Below, one piece after another: positions 11,601 to 22,719 of a DNA stretch of 64,000 nucleotides; position 1 is the first letter of the stretch, and each line of letters begins with the position of its first letter. The notes under the pieces were generated by a model. The model saw nothing but the letters and a program-made list of their open reading frames with translations. It made no database searches and had not been told where the DNA came from. Source of the DNA: Corynespora cassiicola (taxonomy: Eukaryota; Ascomycota; Dothideomycetes; Pleosporales; Corynesporascaceae); NCBI GenBank assembly GCA_022059125.1, contig JAEUWY010000012.1, forward strand, positions 2,480,001-2,544,000, written 5' to 3'. Position numbers and translations under genes: made by a program.

Positions 11601-13246
11601 ATTTATTTAGAAATAGTAGAATAATCTCTAGTACAGAATAAATAACTAAATTCTGTTCTTTCGCTACTGTTACTAAAATAATATTAAGCTATGCTTTGCT
11701 ATCTACTATAGTATCTAGTTTTATAGAACTTTCTATCTCTACTTTAAAAAAGAATAGCGTAGGTTTTTTGATATTTAGCATTTTTTTAAAATTCTCTAAC
11801 TTTTTTACCTATATTAGATTAATATAAGCTAAAAAGTAGAAGTCTAATCTTTCTAGCTTTTAGCTTTTTTTTTTTTGTTAGAAAAGTAGGTTTTTTTTTT
11901 TATTTTGTTCGGGTAACAGGGTATAATATAACTCTGTTTTTTATAGGTATAGCATACTATATCTGTTTTAGACTTTTTCTTATGTTTTTAGAGCATTTTA
12001 GCCCGTTATAAATTATTTTTATCTTTTTTTTTCTTTTTTTAGCTTAACTCTGTAGAATTAGAGCTTATTAGCGTGCTAGATTCTTACTTATCTTCTTTCT
12101 AATTTTTTTTTATTTTATTCTTCTGTAACAGATCTCTGTAAATTCTATTCGCCTTCTGCTCTATCTGTAGAAGATTTAAATAACTTTATTAAAAAAGGTG
12201 TTGTAATTTACGTCGGACTTTCTCTAAAAGTACTCTAGTAAATTTAACTACTATTCTATAGAAGTTTAACTTTTTTATTTTAACTTATAAAAGCTAAAAG
12301 TAATTAAGAAGGTCTGTTAGAAACTGTAAAGGCTTTTACTTACAGATTTTAATAAAATTATAAGCAGATTACTTGCGTTTTTTTACTATATCTAACGCCT
12401 TTAGCATTTTTTTCTTTAAGTTTTACTATATAAAAGTCTAATATAGATTATTCTAGTATATATGTACCGCATACGTCTTCTAAAGGGTTCTTATATTTTT
12501 ACTTATATATTATAGGCTGAATAAGATTTTTTATTTATCTGCTTTAAAATATTATAAGTTTTTTATATAGTAGTTTTTATTATCGCAGAGCTATTAGTTA
12601 TAGTCTGCTTTATTTCTTTTTTTATAATAATAAAGTAGTTTAGAGCGTGGTAGATTCGTCTGTTCTGGTGCAGAATAGGCTATTATAGTAATTTTTATAT
12701 TGCCTATAGTTTTATTAAAAGCTGTTGTATTACTCTGCTCGTATCTACAGCGTAATTCGAATAATTATTATAATTCTTTTTATTATTATTTGTTCTTAAA
12801 CTATTAGCGCAGTTTTTCTAATATTTTTAGCGTTTTAAGTTAAAGTAGAGTATTTATTTCTGGTTCTAGCGACGATAAGGTCTTATAATCTCTACTAAGC
12901 CCTGCTAGTTCAGTATTATTTCTTCATTATTCGTAGTTGTTTTTTTATTTTTAACTACTTTTTCTGCTACTACTGTAGTATAAAATACTAATTTTTATTT
13001 TTTTAGTACTTTTAGAGGCACTAAATAGAGTTTATAGATCTGTATAGTTATTAGCTATAATAATTTAACGCTATTTATCTTATACTGTATAATAAGCGAT
13101 TTAAATATTAGATATAAATCTAAAGTAGAGTGTAAGGGTTACAGTAATACAGATAGACAGGTAAAAAGGACTTAATTATATATTATTATATAGAAAAAAG
13201 AGACGAATTACTGCTAAGACAGCTTGCAGTAACTTAGAAATATATA

Positions 13247-15107
13247 ACGTATTTAGTAAGTAAGTAAAACAGATAAGTAAGTAAAACAGCTCTACCGCGC
13301 GTCGCGTACAAGCACCTTTTAACTATAATAATATAATATGTTTTTATTTTTTTAGTTTATAAAAAAAGGCAGACTTACTTTAGCTATTTAAATATATAAT
13401 TCGGGTTTATTTAAAAGCTTTTGTTAAGCAGCTTAATTATATAACGTATCTTACACAACTTTTACGCACCGCTATTATAGTACTTTTCTAAAATATAACT
13501 TTTATCTAGTAACGTGTAAACTTACAGCTACTAAAAAAAAAGTTTTTTTTTAGCGTATTTTTAACTTTATCGCGCAAAGATTTTTTTTCTAAATCTTAGT
13601 TATATAAGAAACTACTAATTTTATTCTTTAGACGCGTAATAATTTTTAACTCTAAATTATTAGCTAAAAGTAGGTTAGAAACTTTATTAATTGCTAGAAA
13701 ATGCTTTGTATAATTTATAATTGTAAGTATAACTACTAGCAAGCAGTATACGAAAATCTTACTATTATTTAAGCGTAATTTAACCTCGTACGAAACATAA
13801 TTACGAAGTATAAAATACTTAAAGACGATATATATAACTTTAATAAAACTAGCTTTTAGATAGATGTTATCGCGACTTTAAAAGTTGTTATAAAAGCAGA
13901 ATAGAAAGGTCGTATAAAAACTATTTAGCCTAGAAACCGTAAATAGATTACTGTTATATATAGAGTTAACGCTTAAAAATAGAAAATTCTGTTTTTTATT
14001 ATTCTCGCAGTAAAGCTTTACTAAGTAACCTAGTATATAAACTGTAATTTACTGTATAACTAAGTAATTACAGTTAGTAAAAACAGCTGGACAGACAATT
14101 AGATTAGATACAAATAGATATAATACTTTAATAGGCATATAAAGGCTTGTACAAAAAGAATAATGCGCTTTCTTATTATAAACAGATATAAAAGCTACTA
14201 CTTTAGCTGGTTTAAAGAGTTCTGCAAACAGAACAGCATTTTTACTTTTTATCTATTTTTTTATTTTTTTTATCTGCTTCAGCCGCTAAATGTAAGCTGT
14301 TTTAGCTTTTTAAAAACGTCGTATAGTAAAAAGATTAAGAAGAAAATAAAGCTTAGTATAAACTATATTATAAAAAAGAAGTTTTTTAAGGTATACTATA
14401 CGGCGTATACAGCAGCTATTATAACAAAGAATATCTAAAGTAGTTTTTAAGCTACTAGGCTAGTTCTGTATAATTTAGAACAGGTTTTTTAGCGCTTAGA
14501 TTCTATTATATAAACGCCGAGTTCTATATATACAGAAAAGTCTAAATAGAAGTTAAAAACATTTTATACTTTTATTAAGATAAAGTGTTAGATAAAGTAT
14601 ATTTAAGAGTAATAAAAGCTTTATACGAACTTTTTTTAGTTACTAACAGATTGCGTATTTCAACAGTTGTTAAAAAGCTTTAAAAAAGTTATATATAAAA
14701 AGGTAATTTTTAAAGTTAAAAATGCTGTGCTTTAAGCTAAAAATGTACGTTAAAAACGTAAGCAGACAGCACGTCGTACAACTATAGCAGAAAAAAGTAT
14801 ATTAACTATTTAGAAGAGCTAGAAAATAGTACAGAATAGTATAGTAGTAGAGTAAATCTAGAAGAAGGCTCTGCAGAGCGAGGTTTGTACAGCGTATACT
14901 CAACTTTAAAAACATATACTACCTAAATATAGTATATATTAGTTACTTAAATATACTGCTTGTACGTACGTAAAGCACGTAAAATCTTAATAGTAATTTT
15001 ATTAGCTTTTATTTTTTATTTTATAATTTATTAGAGCTGTTTATATACGCGACGTGCGGTGGGGCTGTTTTACTTACTTATCTATTTTACTCGCTTGCCG
15101 AACACGT
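13247..15107 (+). mobile_element. Fot1/pogo-type DNA transposon, family A copy 1
   Basis: This 1861-bp element is flanked by TA (13245-13246 and 15108-15109). Its terminal inverted repeats start ACGTATTTAGTAAG on the left and end CTTGCCGAACACGT on the right. An inner inverted segment, GTAAAACAGCTCTACC against GGGGCTGTTTTAC, extends the similarity. The plus strand carries the remains of a DDE_1 transposase. A second copy of exactly the same length is at 42751-44611. It is RIP-dead. Confidence 0.88.
14163..14438 (+). pseudogene. transposase fragment, DDE_1 (Fot1/pogo), family A copy 1
   Basis: This stop-free 91-codon stretch is the best preserved part of the transposase. It reads MRFLIINRYKS, corresponding to the LLILDGHxSH strand around the second catalytic Asp (now Asn), then FKEFCKQNSIF, then LLQPLNVSCFSFLK, corresponding to the strongly conserved LLQPLDVGCFxPLK block. 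The Asp-to-Asn and Gly-to-Ser changes are RIP-type. A full transposase of this type is about 500-550 aa, so this is a survivor fragment and not a gene. Confidence 0.8.
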
Positions 15108-15545
15108 TACTATTACGCTTATAACTAAACTAACCTAGAACACTTTATAATAGGCTATAATAGGTTATGATAAGACACAGTTTTACAACTAGATACTATT
15201 AAAGCCTAGAAACTTGTCTATATTAATTTTAAAAACTAAAACTTTTTTAGCTTAGACGCTTTTTTCTAACTAATTTCTAACTAAATTCCGAGTCTAGTTA
15301 AAGTTTCTAGATAGCTGCTATATTAGCTAATACTTTTTATTTCTAAATAAAATAATTTAAAAATAAATTTTTTTACAACAACTATTTTTAAAATTAACTA
15401 ACTAATTAAAAATTTTTTTTTTAGAACTTAGAATGCTGTAGTTCCGGTACTGTCCCAACTTCTTTCTATATATTAAATATATTAGAATGTATTTAACTCT
15501 AAGGCCGCACTCTATCTTCCGCCCTACTAACTCTATAACTATAAA

Positions 15546-15897
15546 TATAAAAATACAGGGCGACTTGTCTCCGATACGGCTTAGGTATTACTTAGAATAA
15601 GAGTTTACAGAACTAGAAAACAATTATAAGTTAGAACCTATAGATCTTGTACAAAAAAACATTTCTAAACTACAGAACTATCTAGAACTATTATAACCTT
15701 TTATAGTTTCCCTTTAGTGCCTTATTCTAAGTCTAGTCTAGTTCTATTTTTTAGTTATTATAGAAGAGTACGAAAGGATAAGAGATCGGAGCTAAATTAG
15801 ATATTAGAGGCTAGAAATTAGATGTAAAGTTCTGAATTACATACGCGATGCTTAAAAGTAAATATATTTAGACTTTATATAAATAAAATTTATTATA
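15546..15897 (-). repeat. left (3') LTR of Gypsy copy B
   Basis: The 352-bp LTR is followed on its inner side by TTACCTCTTTTTTAGTAG, which is the polypurine tract read in reverse and confirms minus orientation. Confidence 0.9.
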
Positions 15898-16241
15898 TTA
15901 CCTCTTTTTTAGTAGACAGATTATTCTAATCTGTTCTAAGTTATAGCCTATTTAAAAAAAACGTAAATATTTTTTATTAGAAGCGGGGCACTTTATTTTA
16001 TTATTTACTTTTTACTTCTAGTGCTTTATAAAAAAAAGCGTTGCGTGTTTACGTAACTAGTAAAATACTTTTATAAAACTACTATCTAACGGGTATAAAT
16101 TCAGTCTTTTAGCCTTTTTTCTTTTTTTTTTTTATTTTTTTACTTATTGCGTTCTGTAAGTAGTTTATTCTAAATCTAATATCTCTGCTAACTTTTTCTA
16201 AAGCTTTCTATTATTAAATTAGCTTTCTAATTTACTTTATA

Positions 16242-16955
16242 ATATCTATTTTAGTTCTACTTAGTACTTTATTAGCAGTTTACTGTAAAATATGCTTACA
16301 CGCCTATCGCGTATTAGTAAAAAAATATATAATTAACTTTAAGTTTAAGTTAACTTTAAGTAAAAAGTGCGAGTACTGTACTGTTTAAAAAAGTTTATAT
16401 AAGTTAATATATATCTAACTTAGTGCGTATTCGGAATAGTTAGCTAATACTCTATTTTAAATTCTAGAATGCTGCGCTGCTGAGTACAAAGTATTAATAT
16501 AAACTATAAGTAACTAAAAAAAGAATTTAAATAACTTTACTTTAACTATTATAGTAAAAATTGCAGCTAAAGCTGTTTTAGTAGTAGTTTAAATAACTAA
16601 AGCAGAGTTAGAACGTATACAGACTAAAAAGATATTACTAGCTATTTATGCGACTCTAAAAGCAGTTTAATAAAATATAAAAAAAATAAATTAGAAGCTA
16701 GCTAATTTAAAAACAGTTTTTTTACGCAGCCTAGTTTACGCAGATAGAAAAAAAGCTACTAAATTTACTAAGTTTTTTTTAGTAAAATAGTTCTAGCGGG
16801 CAGGCAGATTAAGTAGAATATTACTAAAGTTTAAAAACAAGTTTAAGTTAGAGAAATCTGATAGTAATAGCAATCTAATTTTTAATAAAAATAAAAAAAA
16901 TTAGTAGTTAGGTCTGAGAAGTTTCGGAAGCGGGCTTAAAAAAAGTTCTAAATAA
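16242..16955 (+). pseudogene. antisense ORF of Gypsy copy B, CxxC/CxxC protein
   Basis: This is an ancestral 237-codon frame on the strand opposite gag-pol, lying between pol and the 3' LTR. Its start is now ATA (ATG in copy D) and it stops with TAA at 16953-16955. The stops inside it sit mostly where Gln is expected, as RIP would make. Residues about 15-18 read C-K-I-C followed by LHAYRVLVKKY. Residues about 43-46 read C-E-Y-C. Together they suggest a zinc-binding pair of CxxC knuckles. The C-terminal half is Lys/Leu-rich and probably helical (ATLKAV..., FLRSLV, ADRKKATKFTKFFLVK). The pol stop lies 82 bp away in convergent orientation. I know no function for it. Equal-length copies occur in C and E. 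Confidence 0.7.
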
Positions 16956-17037
16956 ATCTCTAATAACTATTCTATTCTACTCTATTATCTTACAGATAAT
17001 CTATATTCTCTATTTTTTACTTCTATACTTAGAGCTA

Positions 17038-20000
17038 TTAGTTTAGGGACCTAGAAGATCCTAGCTTATCTAGGTATTTATTATAAAATACTTTTAGCTT
17101 GTGTAGAGCCTCTATAAAGTTTAATACGTTATACTATATAGAGTCCGGGTTATATCTAATTTAACTTATTTAGTATTTTAGTAATAAGCATACTAGTTTG
17201 CTGGCAAGAATATCCTCTACTTTCTATTTTTCTACTTTATTAATAAGTACTCTGTTAAATTTTAGAGCCTCTTATTCTAAAAAAAAGTTAGTTAAATTTT
17301 TATATAGAACATCTAGTGCGAATATATTGTAGATTTTTAATCTAGAAGGCAGTTTAAAGTAGTATAAATAACCTACCTTCTCTAGTATTTTAAAAAAACC
17401 TGTCTACTGTTCGGACAGCTTTTAGCTTAGTTTTATAAATATTAAATTTTTTATACTAAAATATACTTAATTTTTAATATTCTAATCTACTTATTAGTAA
17501 TAGAGGTTAACTTAAGCTCGCATTTGTTTCTAAGCTTTTTTAAAAATTTTTTTCGTAAGCTTTTATACTTTATATATCTATAAAATAAGTACTAGAGCGT
17601 TTTAGTAGTTTAGTCTTTTCTAAAGCTTAGAAAATTCTAGTTTTTTCTAATACTAACTCTGACGGGGTTCGGAACCGAATAGAACTTAGTAGAAAATTAT
17701 TTCTAAACTTATATATAAAAGAGTAACCTAGGCGCAATCTATTAACAGTAGAAGTTTACTTTAGTTATTCTAGTAGTAGCTTATAAATAGTCTCAGTCTC
17801 TAGTTAATATATTAGTTTATAATCTTAGTTTAGCTGTCTGTTTTCTTGTAATATACAGTAAATAGTTTAACTTTAACGCTAATAATTTAATAGAATTTAG
17901 ACTAGAAACTAAAGATAAACTGTAGTTTTCGGTCCGACATAATTAACTCCGGAGTATATCTAAATTAGTATATCTACTAAATAAATAGATAGGCTATACC
18001 ACGTGCGTCGGTGTTTTTATAATATAAAATTAATATAGCTTACTTAGAGAGTTAATTAATAATTACTAAAATCTAATTATAGCTAGTTTTATTACAGAGG
18101 AATTTTTTAAAGTCTATACAGAGGTGTTATATAAAACAGTTTAAAATAGAAAGAGAATAGATTTTTTTAGCAGAACAGACTTATTTTAAATATACTTGTT
18201 AACAGGCAAAGCAGTTCTGTATATATTACTTACACAAATTACTTATACCTTTTTAGTAGTACTTTTAGGCTAATAGCTAGTAGGTTTTTATAACGCTAAA
18301 GTATGCTAAAAAAACTTAGTTATAAGCTTTTTATATTAAGCGTGTGATAAGCGTAGAGTTCTAAGAAATATATAATTAATATTAGTATAATATAAGTCTG
18401 TTATATGTTTAGTACTAGTTAAAAAAATTTTCGCGTTCTTTTATAAAGCTTAATTAATTTTCTTTTAGAAGAGTATTAATAAGTTTAAAAAAGTTAAGAC
18501 TTATTAAGTTTTTTAGGAATATCGCATATACGCGAGCTACACACTTAGTTTAAACTCTAATATATTTTTAAGCTAATTTAGCATTAATACAGAAATTAAA
18601 ATAATATAGTTCTATTAGCACGTAAGAACAGTTATTACGCTAAATAGTAGAAAAATTTTTTATATTCTGTTCGCGACGACTGAGAATATTAACTTTAGTA
18701 TTATTTTTACTTAAAGTATATTTAATACAGAAGTTAAAAAGCGCTAGTTTTTCTGCTTATTTTACTTATCGCGCGTTAAAAACTTTAGTAGTTATAAAGT
18801 ACTTAAGCGACCTATAGTCTAAATACACTTAAATCTAATATTTTATAAAAAAGAGATTAGCTCGCTATTTTTTAAAAGCGGTAATAATAGTAAAAAGTTT
18901 TTTATTATGTATTTTTTAGTTAAGCTTAGAACTAGATAAGCTCTTGCTGTAGAAAACGTAAAAGTACTATTTTCTATTAGTATATTGCTAAGACTGTACG
19001 TCTGCAATAGCACCGTCTAATATATCTATTTTTAGTTTTATAAGTAACTTAAAATTAAAATAGTATAGCGTTAAAATAGAAAAAAAAGCTTTTTTTAAGG
19101 TTTTAAAAGCTTAGTTACACGCTAAAATCTATTTAAAAAATACTGCAGGATTTTAAAATACACTAATTAGAAAAGCTATCTAAGAATATTCTAGTACGAA
19201 TTATTAGTAGAAGCCAGTAAATTCTAGAAATAACTTTACTCTAGTAATAGTAGTAGATCGGGCCTAGTTCCGCAGAGCTTTAACTTTTTCTAAATCTACT
19301 TCTAGTTTTTAGTTAGTTAGAACGTACTCTAAGTATTAAGTATATTTTATATAGAATTCGGATTTAGTTATATCTATCTGTAGTCTAGCCTAACGTAGTC
19401 GTTTTAAAACAGCTTTAATATACTAGATATAAGTTTATTTATTTTTAGAGTAGATAAGAATATTATCTAGGTATGCGATATAGAAGTTATTAAAGTAGTT
19501 AATTAGAACGTTGTTTATGTATTACTAGAAGGTAGCTGGTCCGTTATACAACCCGAATAGAAAGATCTTGTATTTATACGTTCTGTATCGTATCTAAAAA
19601 GTAGTATATTTTTTACTATTAAAGTTTATTTAAATCTTATTAAATACAGCGTAAATATCTAACTTAGTAAAGACTTTAGCTTTACTAAGTCTTACTAAAA
19701 GTTTATTTATTTAAAGTATTAGATAAGTATTTTTTTAAGTAAGAGTATTTAGTTTACGATAGTTAACGTATACTTTAAGTTTTCTATTTACTTTGCGGAT
19801 ATAAAAAATAGATAATATAAAAAAGCTCCGGCTCTACTTAATAAGGCTATATTAAAGTTAGATTGTTACGAATTCTTGAGTAGCTTTAAGTTTCTTAAAA
19901 TTTTACTTATATAAAGAACTATAGCTATTTAAAATAGATTCGGTTAAAATAATTTTATAATTATATAGTTAATATAGAGGGAGGTAGAGTGCGGCTTTCG

Positions 20001-22300
20001 GGTTAAATATATTCTAATAGAATTTGTATACAGAGAGTAGTTAGTTTAGTATTAAAGAGATAACAGATTTGTCTAAAAAATAAAAGTTCTGAATTTATCA
20101 GTTAATCTCGTAGATAGTTATTATAAAGAATTTATTTTTAGGTTATTTTATTTAGAAATAAAAGGCGTTAGCAGATATAGCAGTTATCTAGAAATTACAG
20201 CTAAATTCAGAACAGTATTAGACGTTAGTCGGAAGAGAGCGTCTAGGTCTAAAAAATCTAAGTTTTTAAAGTCGATACAGATAAGTTTCTAAACTTTTTT
20301 AGTTTTTTATATGTTTTTTTTTTTATAACGCATTTCTACAGAAGATGTTTTACTCTATTCTCTAGTTTATATTAAAAAGATATAGGTGTTAGAGAATAAG
20401 TAGAGTAGGTATATAGAAAGAGGCATATTAGACTGGCTACACAATCCAGTTGTGTTCCGTATCTAGTTTAAACTTAAACTTTTTTATTTATTTTAAACTA
20501 ATAATACAGTTCTAGAATCTAAGATTAAGAATAATAAAAGAATAATTTAAAATAGTACGTCTATTTAGGCGAAAATAAAAGTAAATATAATAAGTAGCTG
20601 AAAATTTAATTAACTCTTAGAAATCTCGCACTTTAACTTTATAAAGTAGTTTTTAAATAGATATCTAAAAAGTACAGACTAAAAATACTGTAATAGAAGT
20701 ATTAATAAATAAAAATTCTTGTACGCCGGTATTAATAAAAGAATATAAACAGATTCTAAGCCCGTTAAAATAGAAAACAGAAAGTATTCGGAAATAAGAG
20801 CCTTCTAACAAGTTTAATAAATCTATATTAAATAGATTATACTTGCTGTAACTTAAAGCAGAGATTTTTTTTAGACGTTCTTATTTTCTAGTTAAACTAG
20901 ATCTAGTCTATTAAAATTAATTATATTTTTAAATTAGTTTTGCAAATTGTTATTAATAGAAATTTAGCTTATTTACAGGAAGTTATAATTACGTATAAAA
21001 TAGCTTTACTTACTACAGTTATAGTAGTTTTTTTCTGTAGCTTAAGCTGTTTTAAATAGCTTACTATTTTTACGTTAGTATAGTAGTTATAACTCTGCGC
21101 AGGTAGTACGTTAGTAAGTAGTTTTTTTTTTTTATATAGATACTGCGGATAAGCTGGGTGACTTCTAGTTCTCTAAAACTTTATATAAAGTAGAACTAGA
21201 GTTACTTTTTCTACTTCTGCTAATAGCAGATACAGAGGTATTTCAGCGCTCTATATTATAAACAGAGAGATATTTTACTATGTTATTAAAAAAGTTATTT
21301 TATAGGGATTTAAATCTAAAATTTAGAACTCGCAGAGCTAGAGTAATCTTTTTCTATAAGTAAAAAAACTATTTTTTTTTTTGTACTCTGCCTTTAATAG
21401 CAGTAGATAGAAATCAGGCCTTAAAAGCAGAAAAAAGTTTTTCTTATTCTATCTGCAGCTGGTAGAAAACTACTTAATTTTTTACTTTTTTATTTTCTAA
21501 AATAAAATACGATTTTAGAAAATTAAGCATTTTCTCTACGTTAAAAAACTGTTTTTAAAAGTTATTAGCTAAGTAACAGAGCTCTAAGTATTCGTAAGCT
21601 AGTTCTAATATATATTTTTAAACTTCTGCTATATAAGCTTACTTAGTAGAATAGTAGTTCTAATTAATATTAAGGCGATCTCGGATAAAAACTAGCTATT
21701 ATAGAAAAGTAACGGTTTTTCTGTCGCTGAAAGGCTTAATTTTAAAAATCTGCTTAGATAACTTTATTTAAACTAAAATTAAAAGTAATTTAAATAGTTG
21801 TTAGATGCGAGTTAAAAGTAACAGTTAGAATTTTTCTATACTTTAGAAAGAAGAGTCTGCAGCAGCAGCTTCGAGTTCTAGTATTTTAGCTTATAACTAT
21901 AGAATCTCTATCTCTATAGATATAGAATAAAGATTATTATTATTAGGTTAAAGTGAGAATTTAGTAGATTCTAAATTATTATTAAAGGGTTAGAGCTGTT
22001 TTTGCAGCCAGCTTAATTTTTAAACAGTATTTCTCTAAAATATATTTAGCAGGTGTGTAGAGCCAGACATTAATAGTTAAAATTAATTCTAGTAGGTTTT
22101 TAGTAGTTATTTAGTTTCTACTTTAGCGTATAACGCGTTTTTTTTAAAAGTAATTTAACTTACGTAGAAGCAGAAGTTCTAAATCTAAAAACTTTAGTTA
22201 TTAAAAGATTTAAAAAATTTTAATTTTGCTAAGAGTTAAGAACGTACGTAATAATTTAAAACAGACTTAATCTAATACATATACTATCTAGTTGTACTTC
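17038..22300 (-). pseudogene. gag-pol remains of Gypsy copy B
   Basis: This is the RIP-broken polyprotein region of copy B. Reading from the right LTR, it contains gag with a CCHC zinc knuckle, protease, reverse transcriptase (FLFGLCNGPATF-like block then YLDNILIYS at about 19450-19473), RNase H, integrase and a short basic C-terminal tail. The left limit is the pol stop at 17038-17040. The right limit is approximate, because the gag start codon cannot be fixed. Confidence 0.75.
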
Positions 22301-22367
22301 TCTTTATAATAAACAGAAAAGTAATATTCTTAAGCCGTTACCAGCGAAAAAAAGTTTAGAAATATAA

Positions 22368-22719
22368 TATAAGAATACAGAGCGACTTGTTTCTGATACG
22401 GCTTAAATACTACTTAAAATAAAAGTTTACAGAACTAGAAAATAATTATAAGTTAGAATTTATAGGTCTTATATAAAAGAATATTTCTAAACTACAGAAC
22501 TATCTAGGACTATTACAACCTTTTATAGTTTCCCTCTAGTACCTTATTCTAAGTCTAGTCTAGTTCTATTTTTTAGTTATTATAGAAGAGTATAAAAGAA
22601 TAAAAGATTAGAGCTAAGTCGGATATTAGAGGCTAGAAATTAGATATAAAGTTCTAAATTACGTGCGTAATATTTAGAAGTAAATATATTCAGACTTTAT
22701 GCGAACGAGGTTTGTTACA
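22368..22719 (-). repeat. right (5') LTR of Gypsy copy B
   Basis: The 352-bp LTR starts TATAAGAATACAG and ends GAGGTTTGTTACA. It is followed by the ATAAA target duplication. Confidence 0.9.

Larger units (their letters stand above)
5463..15187 (-). mobile_element. second Ty3/Gypsy family, copy G (minus strand)
   Basis: G is inserted in the gag-pol part of copy D with a perfect 5-bp target duplication, ACTAG (5458-5462 and 15188-15192). Its LTRs are 219 bp: 5463-5681 and 13106-15187, the latter split by a Fot1-like insertion. Without that insertion the element is about 7.86 kb. Coding is on the minus strand: the RT motif YLDNILVYS is at about 10663-10689 reversed, and a polypurine tract flanks the left LTR (5682-5700), as expected for a 3' LTR there. 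Pol spans about 8.8-12.2 kb. The long 5.7-8.5 kb part next to the 3' LTR has no clear domain but many short CTATAATAGGCTA-like motifs. All frames are RIP-broken. Confidence 0.85.
13106..15187 (-). repeat. right (5') LTR of Gypsy copy G, split by a transposon
   Basis: The LTR runs 13106-13246 and resumes at 15110-15187. Its two halves join exactly to the left LTR at AAATATATA/CTATTA, leaving a TA target duplication around the inserted Fot1-like element. Confidence 0.85.
15546..22719 (-). mobile_element. Ty3/Gypsy LTR retrotransposon, copy B (minus strand)
   Basis: This complete 7174-bp copy sits inside copy D with a perfect target duplication, ATAAA (15541-15545 and 22720-22724). The LTRs are 15546-15897 and 22368-22719, both 352 bp. 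On the minus strand, gag lies beside the right LTR, the RT motif YLDN is at 19462-19473, and pol ends at 17038-17040 in a DKxxPxxLN-type tail. Beyond pol, a convergent antisense ORF occupies 16242-16955. It is the best copy for reading the family because nothing interrupts it. Every frame carries RIP stops. Confidence 0.92.
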
